This document shows positions 26,301 to 38,175 of a DNA stretch of 64,000 bases, piece after piece. Each line of letters begins with the position of its first letter. Within the stretch, counting starts at the first letter, position 1. The position numbers and the translations under genes are program-made. Below the pieces are notes generated by a model, which searched no databases, was not told the DNA's origin, and saw only the letters and a program-made list of their open reading frames with translations. The stretch is from Cladopsammia gracilis (taxonomy: Eukaryota > Cnidaria > Anthozoa > Scleractinia > Dendrophylliidae), in assembly GCA_022457155.1 (NCBI GenBank), contig JAJGOT010000154.1, positions 258,501-322,500 on the forward strand, read 5' to 3'.

Positions 26301-27469
26301 GTGTGTACATTTCCTATTATAATCAAACTGTATTTTTGTGGATTCTTCAGACAAACAAAGGCATTGTTTTGCGACAAAAGAAACTAAGTGACTGTTTTAG
26401 TCACGTAGACGTAATGACATCAGTTGATGACGTTTTTGGAAACGAAACCTTCAGGAAGCATCATGTTTTACCCAAAGAGCAGTGTGAAGATCGATCATTA
26501 TTTCCATCAAGCCCCGACCAGCTGACACAGGAATCTTTTCAAGAAGACAGCCTCGCAGCTTTCCGTCTTGTAGAAAAGGAGGAAAACGAATCACAGCATC
26601 TTGAACCTCCAACTCTTGCTCAGTGCTACAACATGGTTATTGCTCCTGTGGCTGACTTACTTGATGAACCAGAGATTATCTTTGTACCTGATCGTTGCTT
26701 GTTCCAGATTCCTTTTGCAGCATTGAAGGATCCAAATCAGAAGTATTTATCAGATCGTTTCAGGATCCGTATTGTTCCTTCTTTGACGACTCTTCAGCTC
26801 ATTCAGGACAGTCCAGCGGACTATCACAGTCAAATCGGTGCACTCATAGTGGGTGAGCCGGCTATTTGTGAAGTTTATTACAAGGGAAAGCGTGAGAAAT
26901 TACCCCCTTTGCCCTGTGCAAGAAAGGAAGCGGAGATGATTGGACGACTACTGGGAGCTCAACCATTGTTAGGAGAGAATGCAACTAAGCAGGCGATTCT
27001 TCAAGGCATACACTCAGTCAGTTTGATCCATTTCGCTGCTCATGGTGATGCCGAAAGAGGAGAAATTGCTCTTGCCCCTCGACTATCCAATAGTGGGATT
27101 CCACGTGAAAAAGACTATTTATTGACAATGGCTGAAATTTCACAAGTGCGACTTACAGCCAAACTAGTAGTCCTCAGCTGCTGCCATAGTGCATGTGGGC
27201 AGATAAGGTCTGAGGGAGTTGTGGGAATCGCTCGAGCATTTTTAGGTTCAGGTGCACGCTCAGTGTTGGTGGCACTGTGGGCCATACAAGACGAAGCAAC
27301 TCAGGAATTCATGAGTCATTTCTACGAGCACCTTGTCTGTGGGGCAAGTGCCAGTGAATCTCTTCATCAAGCTATGAAGTGGATGAGAAGTAACGGCTTC
27401 TCTGACAGCAGCCAATGGGCTCCTTTTTTGCTGATTGGAGATAACGTGACATTTGATTTTCGAAAATAA
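23369..27469 (+). CDS. TPR-CHAT protein, intact copy B (1366 aa)
   Basis: This is a single open exon. Residues about 1-91 form a helical leader. Residues 92-851 are nineteen TPRs of exactly 40 residues (consensus core YGNLGTVFQSVGEYAKAEEY), giving a 120-base period in the DNA. A linker follows, then a C-terminal CHAT domain (about 1050-1366) with H1225 in HFAAHG and C1272 in LSCCHS, the His-Cys dyad of this caspase-like protease clan. CHAT domains with TPRs act as proteases in other systems, for instance bacterial TPR-CHAT bound to type III-E effectors. In corals the family is large but its role is not settled. An innate-immune or cell-death role is inference. The start chosen is the ATG just after a plausible splice acceptor. 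A broken tandem paralogue lies 10.6 kb upstream. No signal peptide or membrane segment was seen. Confidence 0.93.
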   Translation: MDDVEKVMQTILIGMVVANFLRKTSRVVKAIKLWEECLGLFNSKVLEKKKEIVIPGCISTFLKLFNEYAFINDHTSTIECGRKLLVLLRKRGDKEREATCYGNLGTVFYSLGQYVKAKEYLLKALAIRKEIGDKNGEAVCYGNLGTVFQSVGEYVKAKEYLQKALAISKEIGDKDGEATGYGNLGTVFQSIGEYAKAEEYILKALAIMKETGDKNGEASSYGNLGTVFQSIGEYIKAEEYVLKALVIRKEIGDKNGEGKCYGILGTVFRSIGEYAKAEDYLLKALAIRKEFGDRHGEAADYGNLGTVFYSVGQYAKAEEYFQKALAISKEIGDKDGEATDYGNLGTVFQSIGEYAKAEEYLLKALAIKKETGDKSGEASSYGNLGTVFQSVGEYARAEEYLQKALAIRQEIGDKEGEGTDYGNLGQVFRSVGDYAKAKEYLLKALTIKKETGDKHGEASSYGNLGTVFQSVCEYARAEEYLQKALAIRKEIGDKNGEAECYVNLGTVFQSVGEYTKAEEYVLKALVIKKEIGDKNGEGKCYGILGNVFQSVGEYANAEEYLLKALAIKKETGDKNGEASSFGNLGAVFQYVGEYAKAEEYFLKALAIKKETGDKNGEATFYGNLGTVFQSVGEYAKAEEYLFKAHAISKEIGDKNGEASSYGNLGTVFQSVCEYARAEEYLQKALAIRKEIGDKEGEATDYGNLGTVFQAIGEYTKAEEYHRKALVIRKEIGNKNDKASSYGNLGTVFQSVGEYAKAEEYHQKALAIRKKIGDKKGEATSYGNLGCVFQSVVEYAKAEEYHQKALAIRKEIGDKNGEASSYGNLGTVFQFVGEYAKAEEYHQKALQISNQIRSIELQFQSNLELALDTLLLEGNPSEAVSNLFVCIEKCEEMHRHLRDNDQYKISFLDKHVSPHRLLSTLFCAARKPDEALCAVELGRARALADLMSAQYLVEKQILVSQHSWVGIEKIMKKNGNCTCVYISYYNQTVFLWILQTNKGIVLRQKKLSDCFSHVDVMTSVDDVFGNETFRKHHVLPKEQCEDRSLFPSSPDQLTQESFQEDSLAAFRLVEKEENESQHLEPPTLAQCYNMVIAPVADLLDEPEIIFVPDRCLFQIPFAALKDPNQKYLSDRFRIRIVPSLTTLQLIQDSPADYHSQIGALIVGEPAICEVYYKGKREKLPPLPCARKEAEMIGRLLGAQPLLGENATKQAILQGIHSVSLIHFAAHGDAERGEIALAPRLSNSGIPREKDYLLTMAEISQVRLTAKLVVLSCCHSACGQIRSEGVVGIARAFLGSGARSVLVALWAIQDEATQEFMSHFYEHLVCGASASESLHQAMKWMRSNGFSDSSQWAPFLLIGDNVTFDFRK

Positions 27470-30400
27470 AGGTACCCTAAAGTTGTGTTTTATAGTATAG
27501 CGATACTTTTTATGACGTATATTTTTCCCTGAAAAAAAAGACAAGATTAAGGTTGTAGTATTCATCGTGACATTCAATTTAGCACTTCCTGTTACTGAAG
27601 GTTTTGTTTTTTGCCCTGTTGTCAACTCCTTTACATCGATCCCACAATGAGGATGCAAGGTTGGACTAGTGGTGAAAGGGCTCGTCTTCCACGATTTAAA
27701 CTCGATATCTTCTCGCAATATCTTCTCGCAATATCTAGATGAACGCGATATTTCCACAATTTTTCTAAACATTTTAGAAGACCTCTTAAGGCCGCCGGAA
27801 GATTTTTTATTGTTAGCGAAAAAACGTTATTTGTTTAGTTATTAGCAGTATTTTATATATAGGGATGTCCATTCAGAGCGAAGCTGGTTTAAGTGAAGAC
27901 CTGTTGATTCCTAGATGTTATTATAAAAACCCGAATACGTTTTATTTGTTTTTTTTACTTGTTATTTTCGTTCAAAAGTTTAAACTTCATTATGATGTTT
28001 GGACTGAAAGGTTTGTTTGTGTATTACCCAGTGTTTGTAAGAAAGAGCTACTTACCTGTTAATGGATGATTTATTCCAGATCAGAAAATACACCCGCTTC
28101 TTTTAAGAAAAAAAGTATATTTTGTTGTTCCAGGTTGTGTTCACCAGACCTGACCAGGGTATGGCAAATCCGATCTTCCTTCTGAAGCCAAGGACCTGGT
28201 AAATTGAAGAATCAGCCAGTTGAAAGTCACCTGAAACTGAAAGTGGGCACGCATATACTTGTTTGATCCACCAGTTCACGTTCGCTTGCTTTCATTTGTT
28301 GTTGGGCCTTAGTTCCTGTTCATGACATGGTATCTGTCGTGCTCTGACTTTGTTCCCTTTGCAAGCGTTGTGAAAGTGCGTATTGATACCATGAAGACAG
28401 CCGTCTTGTCGTGTCTTGTTTTGATAGTCAGATAGAAACACACCAGTGAGTGTTTCAGTTCCAGTTGCCTTTCGTGCTTTGACAGGAAACTTTGGTTCCT
28501 TTACAAGCCTTGCACTAGCAGTAGTTAATGGCCCTGTTCAGAACCGTAAAAAGGGCGAGTTTACAGTTGACTTCAAATCCAGATAATTTCATTATGTAAA
28601 AGAGCTTGTTTATGCCATGCACTTTATTACTTGGGCGTAGCGGCCAAGTATAAAAATGGAGTTTGGTAGTACACAAATGTGCAGTATTGTGCAACTCTGG
28701 GGACGGGAATGTGCTTGTTCAAACCTTCACCGCGGTCAAACGTCCGAGGCGTTTTTCGTTTTATTTTGTGGGATTTCATTTAATATTGAAAGGAAACGTG
28801 GGCAAGGATGTACAAAATAATTAGCTTATGTAACTATCTTTTCATATTTCTCAAAAAAAATAAGCTTCGTTGAAAACTGATCAAAACGCTTCGTGCCTGA
28901 GCAAAATTGTGTTGGCAAATGGCGCCGCCAAGTTCTGCGGTTCATAGTTTTCAAACGCTTAGAAGTTTTTTAGTAAACTTTCAAAACGTTCAGTGAATGG
29001 ACAGTGTATTGTTAATATATTAAACTTTAAACAATGAAAATGACAACCTTAACTTTGAAGTACTTTGGTTAACGTTTGCAAATTTCTCTCGTTTTACCTT
29101 GGTGAGTTCATACCTGTTGTTTGTCGATGCGAGGCGAACGTGAAAAAGTGCGAGTTGTGTTTTCTCTGTTGCATCTAACAGTTTCATATTCAATATGCGT
29201 AAGGAAAATACTCAAGAAGACACTGCGAAAGTGTTTGACACTCTCGCGATTAATTCTACGATAGAATGGTTTTACTTCATCTGTGAAATAGATAGTAGGA
29301 TTTTACGCCGTAGTACTTCGTATCAGTTTTTATTATCCTCGAATATTAGAGCGATTACAGTTAACCCGTGAAATAGTTAGTAGAATAGTACGCACTATTG
29401 GACAATAATTCCATTGTTTTCTTTTGTTTAATTTGGACTATCACACACTAATTGTTAGATTGTGAATCACGCTATCAAGGTCTAGCGCTAGTGTAATAGA
29501 TAGTGATAGATAGTGTTACACACTAACTAATAGTTTCTGTTTCACAGTTGAAGTAAAATCACTCTACCTTCAGGACAGAAGCCCGCTAAAACATGTTTAA
29601 ACCAACAACAACAACTTTATTATTAGAATTGTTATTACAATTACAATTACAAATACAATAAATAAATTATTATAATAATAAATAAATTGAGTAAACTAAA
29701 AAAAGAAAAAAGGAAATTTTTCACGCAACCCGCGGTTAGCTTAGGCTAATCGAGGCGGGAGGTGAAGAGGACAAGAAAGAAAATATAAGAAAACCTAGAT
29801 GTAAGAATAAATTTACAAAGCAAACAGAAAATTTGACATGAAGAACACAACATGAAGAAGATTTAGACGAATACATAGTGCTTGTTTAATAAGAAGTGAA
29901 CAGTGGACAGCGAAGAAAGAAATATAATCGTGGTAGGAATTCCATTTAATTTTACTTCTTTCGGTTGTTTGCCTTTCATGAATTTTTATTTCGTGAAGTT
30001 GAACGAACAGAACATCCAACTGAAACTTTGGGTACAAAAATTCACCACCGAGAGAAGATGTAACAATGCGCGTGTCTTGCGATACGTTTCTTGCGAGTTT
30101 CGCTAGCGCTAATGAATGTTTCTCAGGCGAAAATAATCTTAAAGCGATCACTTTTTCATTTAATTTTCTTTTCTGTGTTTCGTATACAGAGGAATAAAAA
30201 CTGGATATACATGTATTTTCGTGTGTCTGATTGCGAGATGTTTTATGAAATAGCTGCGTTATGCGTTACTGGAAAGGTTTCAAATTAATTTACATTATGC
30301 AAATTGCAACATTTTTACCTCAACTGAAAAAATCTATTTCAAGAGGCTAAATATGTTTCTCTCCTCCTAAATTATCATTTCTGCCGTTAACTTAAATTAA

Positions 30401-31195
30401 ATTTATAAGTTTCATTCAAAATTTATTATAATAATGGCGGGAATACTTCCAGCAAAACTTTCAATTCGAAACGTTGTTTTGATCCCGGGTCCGGACCAGG
30501 CAAAATAAACTGAAAGATTCATGGCCTTCTGCATGAGCGGTCTACATTCTATACCGTCTGGGATACTTATTTACAGCCATGCTCCGTCACGCGTGACCAG
30601 TAATCCAGAGAATGAAATGAACATTTGAATATTTCTTTGTAACGTCCGAGATTTGAATGAAACCTTGAAGATCTCTGTGGAAAACACTTTGAAAGTCACG
30701 AATTAACGGAAAATAACTTCGCTGCACGCATAAAAAAAACTAGTATTGTTCGGATGTGTAACATTTCAAACAAAATGATATTTTGTTGCTCTTTGTTTCC
30801 GAAAATGCGGTAAAATTCTCAAGGGAATTCCGAATCTTGGAATGAATTTTCAAAACCGACGCGTTATCTTGAAAACTCCATTCAATTTTCAAAAATACTG
30901 GTCACGCGTGACGGAGCATGGCTGTAAATGTTCACGTAATGTTCGGCGGTGTACACATTTTTAGCTGCCTTTTATCATCGCAAGGTACCTCTGTCAGTTG
31001 TAGGTTTGGTATGTGTAGTTAACATGGATGGAATACTTCATAATGTTGCAAATACAATGGATGAATGTGTCAACAAGCAGCTCGGCGACTCTGCGTGGCT
31101 ATTTGTTTTTGGAGTTAGGAGTAGAGTGGAACAGGTGAGTTCACCGCAGCTATGTGTTTTACACCACTAAAGCAGAGTGTAGTCAAAACAAATCA
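27470..31195. other. non-coding region
   Basis: The first about 840 bases match the flank of the broken paralogue. The rest holds an inverted-repeat element at 29260-29567 (arms contain ttttacttca), a further one at 30570-30928 and no recognisable gene. The ORF at 27260-27772 on the minus strand overlaps the end of the CHAT exon and is a shadow. Confidence 0.5.
30570..30928. mobile_element. 359-bp MITE
   Basis: Terminal inverted repeats of about 30 bases (tttacagccatgctccgtca and its complement at the right end). The interior is non-coding. No unambiguous target duplication was seen. Confidence 0.75.
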
Positions 31196-32495
31196 AATAA
31201 AATGGGGTGAGAGTTCACCCGAAAAAAAAAATGGGGTGAGAGTTCACCAAAGAAAAGAGAAAAAATAATGGGTGAGAGTTCACCAAGGAAAAGAAAAAAA
31301 AATGGGGTGAGAGTTTACCAAAGAAAAGAGAAAATAAAAATGGGATGAGAGGTCACCAAGGAAAAGAGAAAAAAATGGGGTGAGAGGTCACCAAGGAAAA
31401 GAGAAAAAAAATGGGGTGAGAGGTCACCAAGGAAAAGAGAAAAAAATGGGGTGAGAGGTCACCAAAGAAAGGAGAAAAAATGGGGTGAGAGTTCACCAAA
31501 GAAAAGAGAAAAAAATGGGGTGAGAGTTCACCAAGGAAAAGGAAAAAAAATGGGGTGAGAGGTCACCAAGGAAAAGAAAAAAATGGGTGAGAGTTCACTA
31601 AAGAAAAGAAAAATGGGTGAGAGTTCACCAAAGAAAGAAAAAAATGGGTGAGAGTTCACCAAAGAAAAGAAAAAAAATGGGTGAGAGTTCACCAAAGAAA
31701 AGAAAAAAATGGGGTGAGAGTTCACCAAAGAAAAGAAAAAAATGGGGTGAGAGTTCACCAAAGAAAAGAAAAAAAATGGGGTGAGAGTTCACCAAAGAAA
31801 AGAAAAAAATGGGTGAGAGTTCACCAAAGAAAAGAGGAAAAAAAATGGGGTGAGAGTTCACCAAGGAAAAGAAAAAAAATGGGGTGAGAGGTCACCAAGG
31901 AAAAGAAAAAAAAATGGGTGAGAGTTCACCAAAGAAAAGAAAAAAAATGGGTGAGAGTACACCAAAGAAAAGAAAAAAAATGGGTGAGAGTTCACCAAAG
32001 AAAAGAAAAAAATGGGGTGAGAGTTCACCAAAGAAAAGAAAAAAATGGGGTGAGAGTTCAGCAAAGAAAAGAAAAAAATGGGGTGAGAGTTCACCAAAGA
32101 AAAGAAAAAAAATGGGGTGAGAGTTCACCAAAGAAAAGGACAAAAATGGGGTGAGAGTTCACCAAAGAAAAGAAAAAAATGGGGTGAGAGTTCACCAAAG
32201 AAAAGAAAAAAATGGGGTGAGAGTTCACCAAAGAAAAGAAAAAAAAATGGGTGAGAGTTCACCAAAGAAAAGAAAAAAAAATGGGTGAGAGTTCACCAAA
32301 GAGAAGAAAAAAAATGGGGTGAGAGTTCACCAAAGAAAAGAAAAAAAATGGGTGAGAGTTCACCAAAGAAAAGAAAAAAAGAAATGGGGTGAGACGTAAC
32401 CAAGGAAACAAAAAAAATGGGGTGAGAGGCCACCAAGGAAAAGAGAAAAAAATGGGGTGAGAGGTCACCATGGAAAAGAAAAAAAAATGTTTGAG
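31196..32495. repeat. minisatellite, about 33-base unit, near 40 copies
   Basis: The unit is of the form gggtgagagttcaccaaaga plus an A-rich remainder. Units vary in the length of their A runs (30-35 bases) and in gagagg/gagagt. Because the unit lacks stops it yields ORFs on both strands and in several frames (such as repeated SSPKKRKK). These are repeat artefacts. The inner 'gtgagagttcac' is itself a near-palindrome. Confidence 0.95.
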
Positions 32496-32754
32496 GTCTC
32501 ACCGATGTGTCTCACCTACAATCTCAAGTTCCAGGATGTTGCAAGCGGAATGGCACGACCCATTCTCGTCCCCAGAGCCGCTTGACCCTCTTTTAAGAGG
32601 GTCAAGTACAATTTGTCCTCGAGACGAGATTATCTCATATCAATAATTGCTATTTGACACCGAATTGACGATTATAGTTAATTCCGAACACTGACAGTCT
32701 GAAAGGAATTCTGGGAAATCAGCATTTTTGTTGAAAAAGAACAATCCTTAGTGT

Positions 32755-32832
32755 TCGGACAGGACTCGAACCTACGACCCTACGACCCTTCGCCGACTTA
32801 TCCTCTCGTCTAACCACTGGACCACCACGCTG
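32755..32832 (-). other. tRNA-like (SINE head-like) sequence
   Basis: On the minus strand an A-box-like tggtccagtggtta and a B-box ggttcgagtcc are spaced as in a tRNA gene. The stems are imperfect, so I read it as tRNA-derived rather than a working tRNA. Confidence 0.45.
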
Positions 32833-33078
32833 CTGGTTGAGCAAACCTCAATTTTTTAACATAATAAAATTCATGCGCTTATTCTACACCCTGTAGTAAG
32901 CCTAGAAAATCACTCGCTTGAAAATAATTTTAGAAAGTAAATGGAAAAACTTGATCACCAAACCTCAACAAAAAGCTAACCATTTGAAATCAGCGCTCAG
33001 GCCTAATCACTGTAGATCAAAGATATTCTATGCAAGACTCAAATAAATATCTTGCAAATATAATTTCCCACCGCCTTG

Positions 33079-33151
33079 TAGTTCGGTGGTCTAGTGGTAA
33101 GAAGACGTTCCTAGTAGCGGTAGTTCCGGGTTCGAATCCCGCAGTCCAAAT
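33079..33151 (+). other. tRNA-like (SINE head-like) sequence
   Basis: A-box-like tggtctagtggt and B-box ggttcgaatcc are present with tRNA-like spacing and a partial T-stem, but the acceptor stem pairs poorly. It mirrors the minus-strand tRNA-like sequence at 32755-32832. Confidence 0.45.
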
Positions 33152-33806
33152 AACATTTTTTTTTATTATTTCTTCTTTTCTGAAATGTCCTGGGAAACAG
33201 TGTTCGGAATTAACTATAATCGTTAATTCGGTGTCAAATAGCAATTATTGATATGAGATAATCTCGTCTCGAGGACATGTTGTCAAGTACGAGGGTCAAG
33301 GGGCTCTGGGGACACACGATCCGGAAGTCCTAGAATCTAGGACTTCCGGTTGTTCTACGCAGGCTCAGAGTTTTTTCAAAATGGCGGACGTGCAACTGCA
33401 ATGCGAAGAACACGGTGCAAGAAAAGGCAGGATTCTGGCTGTCTCATTTCAGAAGTTGGACGTTTTTCTTTTGGCGAGGAGTAGTTAGATGCTATCGTTG
33501 AACTTTCAGCGGTTTTTGAGTCTTGGATGTGGTAATAATCGTCGTAATTCGTGATCAAATAGTTCGAGGATTTTGGCTTATGAATAAGCTTACATCAGCT
33601 GACATTTAAACTTATCATCAACTAATGGCTAGTCTGGCCGATGCCGTGATTTTTGCATCCAGAATTCAAGGTATTAGATGTTATTTACAGCCAAATATCA
33701 ATCTGAATGGTATTTTAATTCACAAATCTTTGACTTCACTAATGAAATCTTTTGGACATTTCAAACTTACAAGTACATTTCCCTTTGGCTTTTATACAAG
33801 CTTTAC

Positions 33807-34886
33807 CACAGGCGGACCACCCGATGTTTGTGTGTGTTGCGTGACATCGTTCAATGGCGGTTACAAAAGAAATATGGGTTAACATAAATAACTTGGCCGC
33901 GATTTGCTCTGAATACTAAGTTTATCCTATATGTTCAATAAAAGTTTAGATGAAATGTTAAATGAGTCTTGTGTGTTATTTTTTGCCCGTTCTGGGCCGT
34001 TTAAGGTGTCATTTTGCGAGATAATTTATTGAACCCTAAGAGTAAGAAGAGAAAGAGAGACAAGGCAGGCAACAAACCAGCCGGCGACCGCGACCTTGTT
34101 CACTTCAAGCGCGATCTGACGCTAAACCAGCACATTTCTCACCTCGAAAACGCCGGCATCCGATTGAGCACAAATTTCTTCGTACTTGTGCCGAGCTTGA
34201 GCTTCAACCTTCCAGAATTTTTCGAGAAAAGCGATCCTGAAGTCCAAAAAACGTGAAAAAACTGCTTTCTCAATATGATCGGTGCCAGATTCATGACCAA
34301 AGGAATTTGAAGAATGCGAGTCCATTCGAACCTACCAATTAACGCAACGCAACGCATCGCTGCCGTTCGCGGTTCAAAAGCCCATTGGTAGATTCGAATG
34401 GACTCGCATTCTTCAGATTCCTTTGGTCATGAATCTGGCACCGATCATATTGAGAAAGCAGTTTTTTGGACTTCAGGATCGCTTTTCTCGAAAAATTCTG
34501 GAAGGATGAAGCTCAAGCTCGGTACAAGTACGAAGACATTTGTGCTCAATCGGATGCCGGCGTTTTCGAGGTGAGAAATGTGCTGGTTTAGCGTCAGATC
34601 GCGCTTGAAGTGGACAAGGTCGCGGTCGCGGCTGGCTTGCTGCCTGCCTTGTCTCTCTTTCTCTTCTTACTCTTGGGGTTCGATAAATTATCTCGCGAAA
34701 TGACACCTTAAACGGCTCAGAACGGGCAAAAAATAACACACAAGACTCATTTAACGTTTCATCTAAACTTTTATTTAACATATAGGATAAACTTAGTATT
34801 CAGAGCAAATCGCGACCAAGTTATTTATGTTAACCCATATTTCTTTTGTAACCGCCATCACACAAACATCGGGTGGTCCGCCTGTG
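33807..34886. mobile_element. 1.08-kb foldback DNA element with 7-bp target duplication
   Basis: Arms of about 540 bases are inverted copies of each other around a centre near 34355. The termini are cacaggcggaccacccgatg and its complement. GCTTTAC occurs directly outside both ends (33800-33806 and 34887-34893), the expected scar of insertion. No transposase is present. ORFs inside (for example 34014-34256 and its mirror image on the minus strand) are arm shadows. Confidence 0.85.
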
Positions 34887-34899
34887 GCTTTACTAGACT

Positions 34900-37800
34900 T
34901 TTTGAATTAATCTAAGACTGAACAGGGAAGAAAAATAAAGATAAATGATGTCTAATGAAATGTTGAAATATGTGTTGTGGCTTTCTGTGCACTGAACTCT
35001 TTAATAAAATCACTTTTTGCATCTACATGACTTTTTTTTTAACTCAGGGCAGAGCATTCGCACTGTAATTTGGAGAAATAAAAAAAACTACCACTAAAAA
35101 AATACTACTGTTATTGCAAAGGTCGCTGAATGGAGATCTACAAGTAGCCCAAAAGTCAAAGAAGCATTGCAGGTGAATCAACCAGTGATAGATTTCACTG
35201 TCATTGAATGTCATCTCCTATCACTCTATTAAGTTTGGCTGCTGAAGGCCAATGTTCTCCAGTTCTGTAAACATAAAAATCTTTTTTTTTTGGCTTAAGT
35301 TCATCTCCACATCAGCTCAAAGAGGGATTAGGGTGATTTAGATAAACAAGATGAGTGCAGATGCAAAAGACATGAAGACTGATTGAGCTTCAGCATCTGT
35401 CTTGGTTCTTTTGTACATGCACTCACTTCACTCAACAGATTCTCCATTTCCAGAAAACTCCATTTGAGCCTTTGCAGAGTTGATGGGCTTTTACAACAGA
35501 TAACAAGATCCATTGTCATCTTCAGAAATGAAAATCAATTTTTGAAAGACTATGTTAATAATTCATCCTCGTAAATCCTGCCTGTAAAAGTTTGTATGTG
35601 AACTAAAGCCAACTTTTTAGCATGAGTTCTAAGATCAGCCAACAGGAAATGGAATCTATCTGTTTGGGTACCACATGTAGATATATGCCACTGTCATAAT
35701 CATTTTAAAACAAAATTAAACATTCAAATGTTTCAGAGTGAACTTGCATATTATAAATGAGATAACAGCCTTGTAAAGCATGTTTTTTATTGGTGCCTGT
35801 GTAAGATTAGTAAGCATGATCACCTGATTTTGGGCCAGGCATGGAGAGTATTCATTACAACTGTGTTAGCTTCTTGCAGTTTCACAGATTGTCAATGTGG
35901 TAACTGTTACAGTTCATAAATACTTAGTGTGCTGGATGCATAAAGCACCATTTGAAAAAGGCTCAGCTTTATATTGTCAGTCCTAGAAAAAGCAAGAGTA
36001 GTTGGTAAACCAACAGCTATCTTGTCCTCTTAGATACATGGCTCACACAGTCTGTATAGCAGAAGCAAGTTGGAGGATAAGCACATCACATGTACTGATC
36101 AGCATTCTGTTAGCCTGTTACAGGCAGTCAGTTACTGGGATTGATATGGAGGGAAAGCCAAGAAAACTGAGGAAAGAGTACCTGCAATGGACTTCCTTTG
36201 GTCACAATGTAGGGTTTAAGTATGTGCATTATACTCTTTATTCACATTTAAACTTGGTCAAGGGCACTTAGCTTACTTGGAAGACCTTGTGTGAAACCAC
36301 TTAATATGATAACTGCCCAAATTATATTTTCCATAAAAAATAAACAATGAAAAATTGCAATAAATGTATAGATACACTTTGTTATAAAAACAACAAATTA
36401 ATTAGAAAAATGATGTGAACCACCATAACGTTTATTTTACCCTTGGTAATAATACAGTGTCTACAGTGGAATTAAAGGGTCTCAAGACAGTCCATCACTC
36501 ATGGTTATTAGGGAATGTTATCTCAAAATTATATTTTCAAATCTGATAAAATGCAGTGCAGTACTCAATCGTTTATACAGGAATAACGAAATCGTGAAAC
36601 CAAATATAACACCCAAAAATGAACAGCTACACGTAATATACTGGAATTCAAGAAGGGTGGCAAACTTTACTACGAAATGTGGATTTTTGACAGAAATAAT
36701 TGAGTACCTTTGAAATTTATAAATGCATTTGCCACAGTTAGTAACCAAACTAGCGATCCAGCTGCTTTTTGATCGTCGTAAACAGCTGTTTTATCAAATA
36801 AGGGGATTTGTTAATATGTTCTGATACACAAAATAGTTTCTCCGGACACTGCCTGAAATTGATAATCCTCGGTGGGTCGGTGAAGTTTTGTTGACCATGT
36901 TGTTTACGTCCAGCCAAAGGAATCCTCGATCGAACTTCTTCCTCTAGTTAACAAAGTATAGCACTTAAAAACGCGCAGTCTTTGTCGTTAAAAAATAAAC
37001 ATAGTGTTTCTTAAGTATAAGCGTCCCAATCCAACACCTTCCGACAGTTTAAATGCAAGCTACAAAGCGATTTTTCGACTGAATTCTGCATAAAATGATC
37101 ACTAACTCGATTTCCCGGTAGTGTGACCTAATCTATATTTTTTACTTCCGTTTTAGATTTTATTGTTTTCAGACTAGCCAATCAAATCCTGCGTCCCCAG
37201 AGCCCCTTGACCCTCGTACTCAGGCCCCAGCGGTTAAGAGGGTCAAGCGGCTCTCGGGACGAGAATGGGCACGACTCCATTAGTCGCTGGTTTTTATCTC
37301 GGGACGATCAGGATGAGAAACGCGAATTTTACCGCCCGGTCAAATAGCGAGTGGGAAACTGAACCTCCCGAGGTCGGAATGGGGACAATAAGTGGATAAG
37401 ACTCCAGAATTAAGTAGATGTAAGGACCGGTGTTGTCACATGAGAAATATTTTTCTTTCACGATTGTATAAGTGCAATAAACGCGGAGCGTTAGAATAGG
37501 TTGTTTGTTGACATACTGGGTTGTTAAAGGGGCGGATCTAGAATTAGCGAAGCAAAATGGGGGAACCAGTACAGTAAATATATGGCGAAAGGGTGACGTA
37601 AATATTTAAAATGTTTATATATTTTCTCAGATCCACCCCCATGCTCTCCCTTTGATCCGCGAGTGCTGTAAGTTTTCTTTTTCCCTATTGTACCTTCTGC
37701 CTGTAGTCACAGGGAGTCGAGAGTCTTTGAAACCAGGGTACCTCAAAACCCTCCCGGTCATACTGGGTCAAGACTGTCCTCTCTCTGCGGACTTCTACGG

Positions 37801-38175
37801 TTTTTTTCACACGCGTATTTCGCCATTTTTTTTGTCTTTGTTTTTCGCTTCAGGCGATACACTGGTCATGGGAAAAGCATGACGATTTAATACCTCCATC
37901 AATAATACCGGTGATTGCACAAATGCAACTCAGTGGGTCAATACCGGGGGAAACCCCGTATGGGTCAGCGGTGAGAGGGCAGGAAATGACCGGCTTGAAA
38001 ATGGTTCGACTAGTAGAAAAAGGGAGAGGCTATTGCACAGCTTGATGAATTAATGTTCCGGGATCCGGACCATTTTTCTCGCAGAGAAACTCCCCATAGA
38101 AATGCAGTTAATTGGACAGAAATAGCGAAGTTGGCACCCTTATTGAACCAGGAGCATGTGCTATCTTCGATAGCG
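34900..38175. other. non-coding A+T-rich region left of the viral island
   Basis: I see no recognisable gene. A short inverted repeat element related to the one at 32565 lies at 37187-37267 (cccagagccccttgaccctc and its inverted counterpart). Base composition shifts to clearly higher G+C from about 38300. Confidence 0.5.

Larger units (their letters stand above)
32565..33320. repeat. inverted-repeat element with two tRNA-like cores
   Basis: Arms of about 80 bases (32615-32695 and 33190-33280, starting tgtcctcgagacgagattat) are inverted copies. Each arm borders a tRNA-like sequence pointing outward. The outer edges carry the word agggtcaag in both orientations, and a related inverted block lies at 37187-37270. 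It is probably a composite of tRNA-derived SINE-like units. Confidence 0.6.

Noticed and set aside
31528..32502. Open frames on both strands with SSPKKRKK- or LSPIFFLFF-type repeats
   Set aside because: They are translations of the minisatellite in several frames. No codon bias or start context supports a gene.
34014..34781. Mirror ORFs with a KKRKRDKAGN-type translation
   Set aside because: They lie in the two arms of a foldback element and are complements of each other. There is no other evidence of coding.
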